Positions 18,449 through 30,007 are shown, numbered from the stretch's first letter. The stretch is DNA of 64,000 nt from Flavobacterium celericrescens (GCF_011392075.1 NZ_JAAJBV010000009.1:24468-88467), one strand, 5' to 3'. A program made the numbers and translations. Notes: a model not told the origin generated them from the letters alone.

Positions 18449-18500
18449 AGAGAAAAGAATATAGACCATTTTAAAAGTCTTTCTTCTTTTCTCTTTTTTC
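18449..18500 (+). terminator. Probable terminator after osmC-like gene
   Basis: AGAGAAAAGAA (18449-18459) pairs with TTCTTTTCTCT (18484-18494), and AGAC (18463-18466) pairs with GTCT (18477-18480). A 3x3 internal loop separates the two helices, and a T-rich tail follows. The stem is purine/pyrimidine biased, so it is weaker evidence than the GC-rich terminators elsewhere. Confidence 0.6.
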
Positions 18501-18520
18501 TTTCCTCACAAAAACAAAAA

Positions 18521-18751
18521 ATGACCAACCACGAACTCCTCATCAAACTCGCACACACCAAAATGCCTTTTGGTAAATACGAAGGCTATTATTTAATCGA
18601 CCTTCCGGAGTATTATGTGGTTTGGTATGCCAATAAAGGTTTCCCTAAAGGACAATTAGGCGAACAATTAAAATTGGTACACGAACTCAAGCTAAACGGC
18701 TTAGAAGAACTAGTTAGAAATATCCGCAGAAACTTTCCAAGACAAAAATAA
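18521..18751 (+). CDS. DUF3820 family protein
   Basis: A 76-residue protein matching the DUF3820 family: KMPFGKYEGYYLIDLPEYYVVWY, followed by a helical KGQLGEQLKLVHELK segment and a basic C-terminus (RNIRRNFPRQK). Family members are annotated as putative quorum-sensing-regulated factors, and related domains occur with nucleases, but no activity is established. It stands alone between the osmC terminator and the pyrG promoter. The size is normal for the family. Confidence 0.85.
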   Translation: MTNHELLIKLAHTKMPFGKYEGYYLIDLPEYYVVWYANKGFPKGQLGEQLKLVHELKLNGLEELVRNIRRNFPRQK

Positions 18752-18791
18752 ATTGTTTACAATTTAATTACAAAATTGATACATCGACTAA

Positions 18792-20478
<1,687 letters not shown>

Positions 20479-20492
20479 ACTGTTCATTTAAT

Positions 20493-20509
20493 ACTGAACA
20501 CTGAACACT
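20493..20509 (+). repeat. Dispersed 17-nt repeat ACTGAACACTGAACACT
   Basis: This two-unit repeat lies between pyrG and yidC. An exact copy occurs in reverse orientation at 55417-55433, and a one-mismatch copy in the same orientation at 55463-55479. No function is known. Confidence 0.6.
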
Positions 20510-20518
20510 AATAAGTAG

Positions 20519-22411
20519 ATGGAAGAAAAAAAATTAGACATAAATTCGATTATCGGATTTGTATTGATTTCGGGGATTTTATTATGGATGTTATATGCTA
20601 ACACTCCTACCGCTGAAGAATTAAAGGAAAAAGAGAAAAAAGAACAAGTTGAAAAACAGGCAAAAGAAGCAAAACAAGCTAAAACTGTAACTCCAACTAC
20701 AGTTACTACACCAACTGATTCTACTCAAAATATTGCTGCACAAGCAAAATTAGGCTCTTTTGGTTATTCTGCAACACTTCCATCAGCAACAGACACTGTA
20801 ACAGAAATTAAAAATGACGTTTTATCGCTTAAAATTTCTAATAAAGGAGGTTATATCGTAGATGCAACCATTTTAGGATTTGATCAGTTTGAGAAAAACT
20901 CAAAAAAAGCAGTTCAAATTATTAAAGACAATAATGCATCTTTAGACATCACGTTAAACACTACTGACAACAGATCATTACATACCAAAGATTTATATTT
21001 TGAACCTAAATTAACCACAGAAGGAAAAAATCAAGTTTTAACTTTACAATTAAAAGCAGGTCCTGATCAGTTTTTAGAATATCGTTATGTTTTAAAACCT
21101 AACGAGTATATGTTGGATTTTGCAATTCGTTCTCAAGGATTAGAAAAAGTTGTGAATACATCAAAACCTTTAGATTTAGAGTGGCAATTAAAAACATTTA
21201 GAAATGAAAAAAGTATAAGTTATGAAAACCGTTATACTGAATTAGTATATGAATATGAAGATGGTAAAGATGATTATTTAAGTGCTGCAAAAGACTCTGA
21301 AGGTGAAGCTGCTGATGTTACTTACGTAGCCTTTAAACAACATTTGTTTACATCTATTTTATTGACTGATACAAAGTTTAAAAATGTAAAATTCAAATCA
21401 GACAATTTAGTTGATGACGAAGAAAAAGATACTGTTTTTACTAAAAATTTCTCGGCACAAATCCCTTTAGAGTTTAAAAATGGAGCTTTAAACTATAATA
21501 TGAATTTGTATTATGGTCCAGCAAAATATGAAATCCTAAACAAATATGACAAAAATCTAGATGAAATAATGCCATTAGGTTGGGGAATTTTTGGCTGGAT
21601 TAACCGCTATGTTTTTATCCCTGTTTTTGGATTTATTTCTGCATTAGGTATTAGTTATGGTATCGGAATTATTTTATTGACAATTTTTGTAAAACTTATT
21701 TTATCTCCAGTAACATATAAATCATTTTTATCGCAAGCAAAAATGAGAGTTTTACGTCCTGAAATTACTGAATTAAATGAGAAATTTAAGGATAATCCGA
21801 TGAAGAAACAGCAAGAAACAATGAAATTGTATTCTAAAGCTGGAGTAAATCCAATGGCGGGTTGTTTACCAGCATTATTGCAAATGCCTGTTTTATATGC
21901 CTTAATCTATTTTTTCCCTTCTGTATTTGATTTAAGACAAAAATCATTCTTATGGGCAGATGATTTATCGTCTTATGATAGCATTTACGAATTACCGTTC
22001 AGAATTCCTCTTTATGGAAATCACATAAGCTTATTCCCTATTTTGGCTTCTATTGCAATTTTCTTTTATATGAAAATGACAACTGGAGATCAAGCTATGA
22101 GCACACCTCCACAAGAAGGTATGCCTGATATGGGGAAAATAATGAAAGTGATGATATACATTTCTCCAATCATGATGCTATTCTTCTTCAATAGTTATGC
22201 GTCTGGAATGAGTTTATATTATTTTATTTCTAATTTTATTGCCATTGGAATCATGTATGTAATAAAAAATTACATCGTGGACGAAAATAAAATTCACGCT
22301 CAAATCCAGGAGAATAAAACGAAAGAGAAAAAGGAAAGTAAATTCCAGAAAAAAATGCGCGAAATGATGGAGCAAGCAGAAGCTCAAAAAGCCGCACAAA
22401 AGAAAAAATAA
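20519..22411 (+). CDS. yidC: Membrane protein insertase YidC
   Basis: A 630-residue inner-membrane insertase/chaperone of the YidC/Oxa1 family. An N-terminal signal-anchor helix (GFVLISGILLWMLY) is followed by a long charged K/E/A-rich linker and the periplasmic beta-supersandwich domain (about 90-340). The C-terminal five-helix core begins at FVKLILSPVTYKSFLSQAKM, has GCLPALLQMPVLYALIYFFP, and ends in a lysine-rich cytosolic tail (KKMREMMEQAEAQKAAQKKK). It follows pyrG and is closed by a strong terminator whose T run nearly touches the next gene, proC. Confidence 0.97.
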   Translation: MEEKKLDINSIIGFVLISGILLWMLYANTPTAEELKEKEKKEQVEKQAKEAKQAKTVTPTTVTTPTDSTQNIAAQAKLGSFGYSATLPSATDTVTEIKNDVLSLKISNKGGYIVDATILGFDQFEKNSKKAVQIIKDNNASLDITLNTTDNRSLHTKDLYFEPKLTTEGKNQVLTLQLKAGPDQFLEYRYVLKPNEYMLDFAIRSQGLEKVVNTSKPLDLEWQLKTFRNEKSISYENRYTELVYEYEDGKDDYLSAAKDSEGEAADVTYVAFKQHLFTSILLTDTKFKNVKFKSDNLVDDEEKDTVFTKNFSAQIPLEFKNGALNYNMNLYYGPAKYEILNKYDKNLDEIMPLGWGIFGWINRYVFIPVFGFISALGISYGIGIILLTIFVKLILSPVTYKSFLSQAKMRVLRPEITELNEKFKDNPMKKQQETMKLYSKAGVNPMAGCLPALLQMPVLYALIYFFPSVFDLRQKSFLWADDLSSYDSIYELPFRIPLYGNHISLFPILASIAIFFYMKMTTGDQAMSTPPQEGMPDMGKIMKVMIYISPIMMLFFFNSYASGMSLYYFISNFIAIGIMYVIKNYIVDENKIHAQIQENKTKEKKESKFQKKMREMMEQAEAQKAAQKKK

Positions 22412-22426
22412 TTTTTATCTTTATAT

Positions 22427-22460
22427 AAACCCTGTCTGCACCGACAGGGTTTCTTTTTTT
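22427..22460 (+). terminator. Intrinsic terminator of yidC
   Basis: AAACCCTGTC pairs perfectly with GACAGGGTTT (10 bp) around a TGCACC loop, then C and seven T. The T run ends 5 bases before the proC ATG. Confidence 0.92.
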
Positions 22461-22465
22461 ATATT

Positions 22466-23284
22466 ATGAAAATAACAATCATTGGATATGGTAATATGGG
22501 GCAAACCTATGCTAATAGCTTTATTAGTTCGGGATTTGTAAGTAATGCTGATATTTTTGTTTTAAACAGAAGCGAAATCGAAAAAAAGAAAGCTTTTGGA
22601 ATTAAGAAAGAAAATTTATTTACCAAGTCCTCTCCTATTTTATTTGAAGCAGATATTTTAATTATAGCAGTAAAACCACAAGATTTTAAATCGCTTTCAA
22701 GTGAAATAAAATCATTTTTAAAACCTGACCATGTAGTATTATCAGTTATGGCTGGAATTACAATTCAAACTATGCAAGAAACACTGGGAATTAACAAAAT
22801 TGTGCGTTCTATGCCAAATATTCCAACTCAAATAGGTGAAGGAATGACTGTGTTTTGTGCTTCTCAAGCAGTTGATAGAAAAGAATTATTTATTATCCAA
22901 AATTTAATAAACACTACTGGAAAGTCAATTTATATTGAACGTGAAGAAATGCTCAATGCTGCTACAGCTGTTTCAGGAAGTGGTCCTGCTTATGTATTTT
23001 ATTTTATGCAATCAATGATAGATGCGGCTGTTTCAATAGGTTTTACACCTTCTGAAGCTGAATTTTTAGTAAGTCAAACATTTTCTGGCTCAGTACAATT
23101 ACAAAATAGAAGTAAATTATCAAATGACGAATGGATTGAAAAAGTTGCATCAAAAGGAGGAACAACTGAAGCAGCATTAAAAATATTTAGTACTTTTAAC
23201 CTCTCAAAAATCACTAATGATGCAATTTTGGCAGCAAATAATCGTTCTGAAGAACTTGGCAAGTTATTTGATAAAATAAACTAA
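22466..23284 (+). CDS. proC: Pyrroline-5-carboxylate reductase
   Basis: A 272-residue NAD(P)H-dependent enzyme for the last step of proline synthesis. The N-terminal Rossmann motif is IIGYGNMGQTYANSF. The central part has AVKPQDF and SVMAGITI, followed by RSMPNIPTQIGEGMT. The C-terminal dimerisation domain shows the ProC signature around AVSGSGPAYVFYFMQSM and KGGTTEAALKIF. The ATG lies only 5 bases beyond the yidC terminator, so no separate promoter fits between them. Expression must come from read-through or from a promoter within yidC. Confidence 0.94.
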   Translation: MKITIIGYGNMGQTYANSFISSGFVSNADIFVLNRSEIEKKKAFGIKKENLFTKSSPILFEADILIIAVKPQDFKSLSSEIKSFLKPDHVVLSVMAGITIQTMQETLGINKIVRSMPNIPTQIGEGMTVFCASQAVDRKELFIIQNLINTTGKSIYIEREEMLNAATAVSGSGPAYVFYFMQSMIDAAVSIGFTPSEAEFLVSQTFSGSVQLQNRSKLSNDEWIEKVASKGGTTEAALKIFSTFNLSKITNDAILAANNRSEELGKLFDKIN

Positions 23285-23293
23285 AAAACACTT

Positions 23294-24052
23294 ATGAAAA
23301 AGTATATCATCATATTATTCTTAACTATTTCTGCTTTTGCACAAGACAAAATTAATCAATTAGACGATCAAGGAAATCGCCATGGATTATGGAAAGGAAC
23401 ACACAAAGAAACAAATCGTCCAAGATATGAAGGTACATTTAATCATGGAAAAGAAATAGGTGTATTCAAATATTTTGATGATACTAAAGCTGGAACTGTA
23501 ATAGCAACCCGAGATTTTTCTAAAGGAGATGGTTCTTGCTATGCAATTTTTTATGATCAAAAAGGGAATAAAGTTAGCGAAGGTAAATTAGTCAATAAAA
23601 CACCTGATGGCGAATGGAAATATTATCATTTTGAATCTAAAACCATCATGTCTATTGAATTCTATAAAGACGGAAAATTAGAAGGAAATAGAAAAGTATT
23701 CTATAAAGATGGTACAATTGCAGAAGATACTAATTACAAAGCCGGAATTAAAGAAGGAACATCCAAAACCTATTCAGATAAAGGAAAATTAATTGATGAA
23801 CACATTTACAAAAATGGTCAATATGAAGGATTAGCATCTTATTATGATGGCAACGGAAGTAAAATGTATGAAGGAAATTATGTGAATGGAAAACGTGTTG
23901 GAAACTGGAAATTTTTTGAAAATAACAAAGTAATCAAAGAAGTAAAAGCCGCAAAATTCAGTAAAGAATTAATCAAATACGAACAACGATACACTGAAAA
24001 AGTCACAAAAACATTTGAGCAAGTAAAAAAAGAACAAGAGAAAGGAAAATAA
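23294..24052 (+). CDS. Secreted MORN-repeat (YwqK-like) protein
   Basis: A 252-residue exported protein with a signal peptide ([16 protein letters not shown]) and about six MORN_2/YwqK-type repeats, each following a xxYxxGxxxGxxxxYxxxG pattern (for example [20 protein letters not shown] and [14 protein letters not shown]). The C-terminus is a lysine/glutamate-rich helix. Such repeats form beta-hairpin ladders; in Bacteroidota they are common in envelope proteins and occur in some YwqK antitoxins, but no toxin gene is next to it. It sits between proC (9 bases) and mnmA (2 bases) and is probably co-transcribed with both. Confidence 0.85.
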   Translation: MKKYIIILFLTISAFAQDKINQLDDQGNRHGLWKGTHKETNRPRYEGTFNHGKEIGVFKYFDDTKAGTVIATRDFSKGDGSCYAIFYDQKGNKVSEGKLVNKTPDGEWKYYHFESKTIMSIEFYKDGKLEGNRKVFYKDGTIAEDTNYKAGIKEGTSKTYSDKGKLIDEHIYKNGQYEGLASYYDGNGSKMYEGNYVNGKRVGNWKFFENNKVIKEVKAAKFSKELIKYEQRYTEKVTKTFEQVKKEQEKGK

Positions 24053-24054
24053 TT

Positions 24055-25242
24055 ATGAAACGAGTTGTTGTAGGGCTTTCTGGTGGTGTAGATTCGAGTG
24101 TTGCTGCCTATTTATTAAAAGAACAAGGTTATGAAGTCATCGGTCTTTTTATGAAAAATTGGCACGATGATTCAGTAACTATTTCAAACGAATGCCCTTG
24201 GTTAGAAGATAGTAATGATGCACTTTTAGTCGCCGAAAAATTAGGAATTCCTTTCCAAACGGTTGATTTATCAGAACAATACAAAGAAAAAATCGTTGAT
24301 TATATGTTCAACGAATATGAAAAAGGTAGAACTCCAAATCCTGATGTATTATGCAATAGAGAAATCAAATTTGATGTTTTTATGAAAATTGCAATGTCAC
24401 TAGGTGCAGATTATGTAGCTACAGGGCATTATTGCCGTAAAGGAACTCTTGAAAAAGACGGAAAAGAAATTTTTCAATTATTAGCCGGAAAAGACGATAA
24501 CAAAGATCAATCCTATTTTTTATGTCAATTATCACAAGAACAATTGGCAAAAGCTTTATTTCCAATTGGCGAATTAACAAAACCCGAAGTTCGAGAAATT
24601 GCAACAAAATTAGATTTAATAACAGCTGAGAAGAAAGATTCACAAGGACTTTGCTTCATCGGAAAAGTGCGCTTACCTGAATTTTTACAACAAAAATTAC
24701 AACCAAAAGACGGAATCATTGTAGAAATTCCAGCTGATGCTACCATATACTCAGAAGAAAAACCAAGTTTTAACTCAGAAGAAGAATCTTTTGCTTTTGA
24801 ATCGCAACGCATTAACTATTTAAAAGTTCCTGGAAAAGTCGTAGGTAAACACCAAGGCGCTCATTACTTTACAAAAGGACAACGTAAAGGTTTAAATGTA
24901 GGAGGAACTAAAGAACCTCTTTTTATCATTGAAACTGACGTTGAAAAAAATATTATTTACACTGGTCAAGGCAATAATCATCCAGGATTATTCAAAAAAG
25001 CATTATTTATTGCAAATGAAGAAATTCACTGGATTAGAGAAGATTTAGCATTAAAAGATGGAGAAAAATTAGCTGTTTTAGCAAGAATTCGCTACCGCCA
25101 ACCACTGCAAAAAGCTACTTTACACCAATATAAAAATGGAATGTATGTTGTTTTTGAAAAACCACAATCTGCTATTACTGAAGGACAATTTGTAGCATGG
25201 CATCATAACGACGAAGTATTAGGAAGCGGTGTAATTGCTTAA
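24055..25242 (+). CDS. mnmA: tRNA-specific 2-thiouridylase MnmA
   Basis: A 395-residue enzyme that thiolates U34 of tRNA-Lys, -Glu and -Gln. It has the PP-loop [15 protein letters not shown] (SGGVDSS at 9-15), the first catalytic cysteine C100 in [14 protein letters not shown], the second C200 in SQGLCFIGK, and the [13 protein letters not shown] segment of the tRNA-binding domain. The length is slightly above the enteric form because of an acidic insert near residues 225-250 ([17 protein letters not shown]). It is the third gene of the proC operon. Confidence 0.95.
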   Translation: MKRVVVGLSGGVDSSVAAYLLKEQGYEVIGLFMKNWHDDSVTISNECPWLEDSNDALLVAEKLGIPFQTVDLSEQYKEKIVDYMFNEYEKGRTPNPDVLCNREIKFDVFMKIAMSLGADYVATGHYCRKGTLEKDGKEIFQLLAGKDDNKDQSYFLCQLSQEQLAKALFPIGELTKPEVREIATKLDLITAEKKDSQGLCFIGKVRLPEFLQQKLQPKDGIIVEIPADATIYSEEKPSFNSEEESFAFESQRINYLKVPGKVVGKHQGAHYFTKGQRKGLNVGGTKEPLFIIETDVEKNIIYTGQGNNHPGLFKKALFIANEEIHWIREDLALKDGEKLAVLARIRYRQPLQKATLHQYKNGMYVVFEKPQSAITEGQFVAWHHNDEVLGSGVIA

Positions 25243-25277
25243 TGTTTTGCTAGTTAACTACTTTAAATAAAATTTCT

Positions 25278-25285
25278 TATTTTTG
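25278..25285 (+). promoter_or_regulatory. -7 promoter element (TATTTTTG) of the T9SS protease gene
   Basis: A TAnnTTTG match 20 bases before the ATG at 25306, in the 63-base gap after mnmA. A TTTTG at 25245-25249 is too far upstream (28 bases) to be a good -33 element. Confidence 0.5.
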
Positions 25286-25305
25286 ATAAAACTAACCTTA
25301 AGCCC

Positions 25306-26910
25306 ATGAAAAAAACGATACTCTTATTTTTATTGATTTTTAACTTAGGTTTTTCTCAAGAAGATGCTTGGGTTTATTTTTCAGGTAAACCAAATGCCGC
25401 AACTTATCTAGCAAATCCTTTGACAATGCTTACGCAAAGAGCTTTAGATAGACGAACAGCGCAAGGAATTGCATTAGATAATCTTGATGTACCAATTGCT
25501 CAAACCTATATAGATCAAATTACTGCATCTACTGGAATCACTGTAAAAGCTAAATCAAAATGGCTAAATGCGTTACATGTTAGAGGAACACAAGCTGATA
25601 TTCAAGCATTAACAAGTTTGCCATTCGTGAGCTCAATAGAATTTGCAAATCAGACATTAAATACAAGAATGACCGCTATAAATACTAGTAATAGTATTAA
25701 CAAAAACATGAATGTAGAAGTTACGTTTAATTATGGAACTTCAGCAAATCAAATTCAAATGTTAAACGGACATTTATTGCACCAACAAGATTATACTGGT
25801 GTAGGAAAAATAATTGCTGTTTTAGATTCTGGCTTTCAAAATGTAAATGTAGCTGCACCTTTTCAGCGTTTATTTACAAATAATTTAATATTAGGCGGAT
25901 ACAATTATGTGAATCAAAGCACTAATGTTTATGCACTTCATAATCATGGCACAATGGTTCTTTCTTGTATGGGAGGATTTGTTGATGGTCAATTAGTTGG
26001 AACAGCTCCTGATGCTCAATATTATTTATTTGTTACAGAAGATGTTGCCTCAGAAAATCCAGTTGAAGAAAGTTATTGGGTTGAAGCAGCTGAAGAAGCC
26101 GATAGATTAGGTGTTGATGTAATAACTTCTTCTTTAGGTTATTTTGGTTATGATAATCCAAATTATAGTCACACTTATAGTCAAATGACAGGTAATCAAG
26201 CATTTGCTTCAAGAGGTGCAAATATTGCTTTTACGCGAGGAATTGTTGTAATTGCAAGTGCAGGAAATTCTGGTGCAACCGCAGATCCTTATGTTGGTGT
26301 GCCTGGTGAAGCTACAAATGTTTTGGCTATTGGTGCTGTAAAAACTGACGAAACTTATGCAACTTTTAGCTCCATTGGTCCTTCTTTTGATGGCAGAGTT
26401 AAACCAGATATTATGGCTCAAGGCCAAGCAGCAGTCGTATCAAATACAAGTGGAGCAATTGTAACTGCAAACGGAACTTCTTTTTCTGGTCCAATTATGG
26501 CGGGAATGATAACTAGCTTTTGGTCTGCTGTTCCAAATTTAACAGCGGCAGAAGTGGTTCAATTTGTGAAACAATCTGCTGATAGATACACTGTACCTAC
26601 AAATCAATTCGGATATGGAATTCCTGATTTTCAATTGGCATTGACCAATGCATTAAATGCACAAACTTTTGATAATGAGGTGTTTTCAATTTATCCTAAC
26701 CCGATTAAAAATGTAATAACAATTACTATCCCAGACGAATCGGTAAATGCTACTTTATATTTATATAATAATTTAGGACAAAGAGTAAATGAAATTCTTT
26801 TAACAGCATCCAATCAAACCATAAATGTTGAAAATTTAGCTTCTGGAATCTATTTCTTTGAACTTTCAGCAAAAAACAAATTAATTCAAGGGAAATTAGT
26901 AAAACAATAA
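25306..26910 (+). CDS. Secreted subtilisin-like (S8) serine protease with T9SS sorting domain
   Basis: A 534-residue protein. The signal peptide ends near residue 18 (FNLGFSQ) and an inhibitor-like propeptide spans about 20-125. The S8 catalytic domain has D174 in AVLDSGF, H214 in HNHGTMV, the oxyanion N321 in SAGNSG and S392 in GTSFSGPIMAG. From about residue 455 a type IX secretion type A sorting domain begins with FSIYPNPIKN and ends GIYFFELSAKNKLIQGKLVK. The enzyme would be exported through the outer membrane by T9SS and processed. Its stop overlaps the next start by one base (TAATG). Confidence 0.93.
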   Translation: MKKTILLFLLIFNLGFSQEDAWVYFSGKPNAATYLANPLTMLTQRALDRRTAQGIALDNLDVPIAQTYIDQITASTGITVKAKSKWLNALHVRGTQADIQALTSLPFVSSIEFANQTLNTRMTAINTSNSINKNMNVEVTFNYGTSANQIQMLNGHLLHQQDYTGVGKIIAVLDSGFQNVNVAAPFQRLFTNNLILGGYNYVNQSTNVYALHNHGTMVLSCMGGFVDGQLVGTAPDAQYYLFVTEDVASENPVEESYWVEAAEEADRLGVDVITSSLGYFGYDNPNYSHTYSQMTGNQAFASRGANIAFTRGIVVIASAGNSGATADPYVGVPGEATNVLAIGAVKTDETYATFSSIGPSFDGRVKPDIMAQGQAAVVSNTSGAIVTANGTSFSGPIMAGMITSFWSAVPNLTAAEVVQFVKQSADRYTVPTNQFGYGIPDFQLALTNALNAQTFDNEVFSIYPNPIKNVITITIPDESVNATLYLYNNLGQRVNEILLTASNQTINVENLASGIYFFELSAKNKLIQGKLVKQ

Positions 26911-27854
26911 TGAATAAAATTACCCAACTTTTCAATATTAAATATCCAATTATTCAAGGTGGAATGATTTGGAATAGTGGTTACAAATTAGCAAGTGCAG
27001 TAAGTAATGCTGGAGGTTTAGGATTAATTGGCGCTGGTTCCATGTATCCAGAAGTATTGCGCGAACATATTCAAAAATGTAAAAAAGCAACAGACAAGCC
27101 TTTTGGGGTAAATGTGCCTATGCTCTACCCAAATATTGAAGAAATCATGCAGATTTTAAAAGAAGAAGGTGTAAAAATCGTTTTTACCTCTGCTGGAAAT
27201 CCAAAAACTTGGACTCCGTTTTTAAAAGAAAATGGAATTACCGTAGTACATGTGGTTAGTAGCTCAAAATTTGCCTTAAAAGCACAAGAAGCCGGAGTCG
27301 ATGCAGTAGTTGCAGAAGGTTTTGAAGCAGGTGGTCACAATGGAAGAGAAGAAACCACTACCCTAACCTTAATTCCAATGGTGCGTGAACAAATTGATAT
27401 TCCATTAATTGCTGCGGGAGGAATTGCAACTGGACGAGGAATGCTTGCCGCTATGACATTAGGTGCCGATGGTGTGCAAATGGGAAGTCGATTTGCTGCA
27501 TCAACCGAAAGTTCAGCTCATGATGCATTTAAAAAAACAATCATTGAAACAGGTGAAGGTGATACACAATTAACTTTGAAAGAATTAGCACCTGTCCGAT
27601 TAATTAAAAATAAATTCTACAATGATGTTCAAGAATTATATACAAAATGTCCTTCAAAAGAAGATTTAATAGATTTACTAGGCAAACGCAGAGCAAAAAG
27701 AGGTATGTTTGAAGGCGATTTAATCGAGGGGGAATTAGAAATTGGACAAATTGCGGGGTTAATTCACGACATATTACCTGTTGAAACTATTGTTGATAAT
27801 ATAATTACAGAATTTAACGTTGCTAAAAAAGAGCTTACTACCTTTGAATTTTAA
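26910..27854 (+). CDS. Nitronate monooxygenase / FabK-like flavoprotein
   Basis: A 314-residue TIM-barrel FMN protein of the 2-nitropropane dioxygenase family. Visible motifs are the N-terminal YPIIQGGMIW (FMN contact), GFEAGGHNG near residue 140 (the catalytic-His region of nitronate monooxygenases), PLIAAGGIATGRGMLAAM, and LGADGVQMGSRFAASTES (phosphate binding). FabK enoyl-ACP reductases share this fold, so the substrate cannot be fixed from sequence alone. It starts inside the stop codon of the protease gene (one-base overlap), so translation is coupled, although no functional link is obvious. Confidence 0.85.
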   Translation: MNKITQLFNIKYPIIQGGMIWNSGYKLASAVSNAGGLGLIGAGSMYPEVLREHIQKCKKATDKPFGVNVPMLYPNIEEIMQILKEEGVKIVFTSAGNPKTWTPFLKENGITVVHVVSSSKFALKAQEAGVDAVVAEGFEAGGHNGREETTTLTLIPMVREQIDIPLIAAGGIATGRGMLAAMTLGADGVQMGSRFAASTESSAHDAFKKTIIETGEGDTQLTLKELAPVRLIKNKFYNDVQELYTKCPSKEDLIDLLGKRRAKRGMFEGDLIEGELEIGQIAGLIHDILPVETIVDNIITEFNVAKKELTTFEF

Positions 27855-27866
27855 TTCTTTATACTA

Positions 27867-28277
27867 ATGAAATTTTTTAAATACCTTTTATTTTTCCTTT
27901 TTCTAACCTCTTTTTCAAATTATGCACAACAATTTCGTTTTAAAACAACGAGCTTGTCTGTTTTAGAAAAAGATAGTAAAGACAACTGGGGAAAATGGTC
28001 AAAACCAGAAGCTACAGAAATGTTTGTAACTTTAGACTATGACAAGAATAAGATTGTAATCTATTCAAGAGAAATTCAACACTATACAATTGTTGAATAT
28101 CTAGAGAAAGAAGTTACTAAAGCTGATGAAATTAACTCTTATTTGTGTAAAAATCAAGAAGGAACAGCGGTTAAAATTTCATTTTTCACAAGAGTAGATT
28201 TAGGAAATAAACCTCAACTATATGTCTATTTTAAAGATTTTATCTTTTGCTATGACATTGTAGAGGAAGTAAAATAA
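27867..28277 (+). CDS. Exported protein of unknown function
   Basis: A 136-residue protein with a signal peptide (MKFFKYLLFFLFLTSFSNYAQ) and no domain I recognise. The mature part is beta-rich, with FVTLDYDKNKIVIYSREIQHYTIVE followed by two cysteines. This resembles small periplasmic proteins common in Flavobacteriaceae that report regulatory or stress phenotypes only by homology. It starts 12 bases after the monooxygenase gene and is followed by a strong terminator, so it is likely the last gene of that transcript. Confidence 0.72.
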   Translation: MKFFKYLLFFLFLTSFSNYAQQFRFKTTSLSVLEKDSKDNWGKWSKPEATEMFVTLDYDKNKIVIYSREIQHYTIVEYLEKEVTKADEINSYLCKNQEGTAVKISFFTRVDLGNKPQLYVYFKDFIFCYDIVEEVK

Positions 28278-28290
28278 TTTTCAGAAAACA

Positions 28291-28335
28291 AAAAATGACT
28301 CTTTACTTGAATTATCTCAATAAAGAGTCATTTTT
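28291..28335 (+). terminator. Intrinsic terminator, 15-bp stem
   Basis: AAAAATGACTCTTTA (28291-28305) is perfectly complementary to TAAAGAGTCATTTTT (28321-28335), with a 15-base loop and a T tail. It ends the protease/monooxygenase/exported-protein transcript. Confidence 0.88.
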
Positions 28336-28369
28336 ATATTTAGTTAACACACTGTTGCGCTCAAAACTG

Positions 28370-28377
28370 TACTTTTG
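28370..28377 (+). promoter_or_regulatory. -7 promoter element (TACTTTTG) of pafA
   Basis: An exact TAnnTTTG match 18 bases before the pafA ATG and downstream of the preceding terminator. A TTG at 28355-28357 is too close (12 bases) to be a standard -33. Confidence 0.55.
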
Positions 28378-28395
28378 TATAAATATTAGTCTCTT

Positions 28396-30006
28396 ATGAA
28401 AAAAGCTTTTTTATTTTTTACCCTAATTCTTACAACTGCAAATTTTGCTCAAGATAAGCCTAAATTAGTGGTTGGAATTGTAGTAGACCAAATGAAAATG
28501 GAATACTTATATCGTTTTTCAAATGATTTTTCAGAAAATGGTTTCAAACGATTGATGAAAGAAGGCTACACTTTTCACAATATGCACTACAATTACATGC
28601 CAACCTACACTGCTCCAGGACACGCTTCAGTTTACACTGGGACTACACCTGCTGTTCACGGAATTGTAGGGAACGAATGGTTTAACAAAGCCACAGGTAA
28701 AGAAATGTACTGTACTGATGATGCAACCGTTTCAACTATCGGAGATGACTCTGAAAAAGAAGGAAAAATGTCGCCAAGAAATTTACAAAGTTCTACCATG
28801 ACTGATGAATTGAAACTATCAACAAATTTCAAAGGAAAAGTTATTGGAATCAGTATTAAAGATAGAGGTGCAATTCTTCCTGCTGGACATTTTGCTGATT
28901 GGGCATTTTGGTACAGCAAAACAGGAGCGTTTATTTCAAGTACGTATTACGGAGAAAAACTTCCTGATTGGGCAACGCAATTCAATGCTGAAAAAAATTA
29001 TTTAAAATATGTTACAAAAGGTTGGGATTTATTAAAACCAAAAGAAACCTATAACGAAAGCTTAACTGATAATAATCCATACGAAGGAAAATTATACAAA
29101 AAAGCACCGTTTATGCCTTACAATTTACAAGACATGTATGATGCAAACGATGCTGGAATTCTACGTTCAACGCCTTTTGGAAATAATTTATTAGCTGATT
29201 TTGCTAAAAAAGCTATTGAAAGCGAAAATTTAGGAAAAGACAATGTTACCGATTTCTTAGCCGTAAGTTTCTCATCAACAGATTATATTGGACACGTTTT
29301 AGGGCCACGTTCTATAGAATTACAAGACACTTATTTAAGATTAGATGAAACTATTGCTGATTTCTTAGCATACTTAGATAAAACTGTTGGAAAAGGAAAT
29401 TACTTGGTTTTCTTAACGGCTGATCATGCTGGAGCAGAAAATGTAACGTATTTGAAAGACAACAAATACAAAGTTGACAACATTAATTTTAAAAATATAG
29501 AAACGTCTTTAAAAGAATTTTCAGAAACTACTTTTGGCGAAAATGTATTATTAGATTATTCAAATTACAATGTTTTTATCGATAAAAATAAAGTAAAATC
29601 AAAAGGATTGAATTTACAAGATGTGAAACAAAGCTTTAAAGATTATTTGCAAAAACAAGACTACATAAAAAGAGCATACACTGAAGAAGAAGTAGCCAAT
29701 GCAAATGCTAGTGATTACTACTTAAACTTTATTTCAAAAGGATATGACCCAACACAAAACGGAGAATTAGTATTGATTTTCAAACCTGGTTATGTAGAAT
29801 ATTCTTCAACTGGTACAACACATGGTTCACCATATTCTTACGATACACATGTACCTTTAATTTTCTTTGGCTGGAATATCCAAAAAGGACAAACCCACGA
29901 CAGAAAAGAAATCACACAAATTGCTCCAACAGTTACCCATTTACTAAAAATTACCATGCCAAATAGTTCTGATGGCAAGGTTTTATTGGAGGTTTTGAAT
30001 AAATAA
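28396..30006 (+). CDS. pafA: PafA-type alkaline phosphatase
   Basis: A 536-residue periplasmic phosphomonoesterase of the PafA branch of the alkaline phosphatase superfamily. The signal peptide ends near residue 19. Residues match the characterised Elizabethkingia enzyme at a constant offset of 7: D31 metal ligand, T72 nucleophile (TYTAPGHAS), N93 (GNEWF), and K155/R157 (SIKDRGAI). Later come STDYIGHVLGP with D/H zinc ligands, TADHAGAEN, and HGSPYSYDTHVP. PafA is active without phosphate starvation and is not strongly inhibited by phosphate. It is a single-gene transcript between terminators. Confidence 0.93.
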   Translation: MKKAFLFFTLILTTANFAQDKPKLVVGIVVDQMKMEYLYRFSNDFSENGFKRLMKEGYTFHNMHYNYMPTYTAPGHASVYTGTTPAVHGIVGNEWFNKATGKEMYCTDDATVSTIGDDSEKEGKMSPRNLQSSTMTDELKLSTNFKGKVIGISIKDRGAILPAGHFADWAFWYSKTGAFISSTYYGEKLPDWATQFNAEKNYLKYVTKGWDLLKPKETYNESLTDNNPYEGKLYKKAPFMPYNLQDMYDANDAGILRSTPFGNNLLADFAKKAIESENLGKDNVTDFLAVSFSSTDYIGHVLGPRSIELQDTYLRLDETIADFLAYLDKTVGKGNYLVFLTADHAGAENVTYLKDNKYKVDNINFKNIETSLKEFSETTFGENVLLDYSNYNVFIDKNKVKSKGLNLQDVKQSFKDYLQKQDYIKRAYTEEEVANANASDYYLNFISKGYDPTQNGELVLIFKPGYVEYSSTGTTHGSPYSYDTHVPLIFFGWNIQKGQTHDRKEITQIAPTVTHLLKITMPNSSDGKVLLEVLNK

Positions 30007-30007
30007 C

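Noticed and set aside
23294..24052. YwqK-type toxin-antitoxin locus
   Set aside because: The protein is exported and sits between proC and mnmA; no toxin gene is adjacent.
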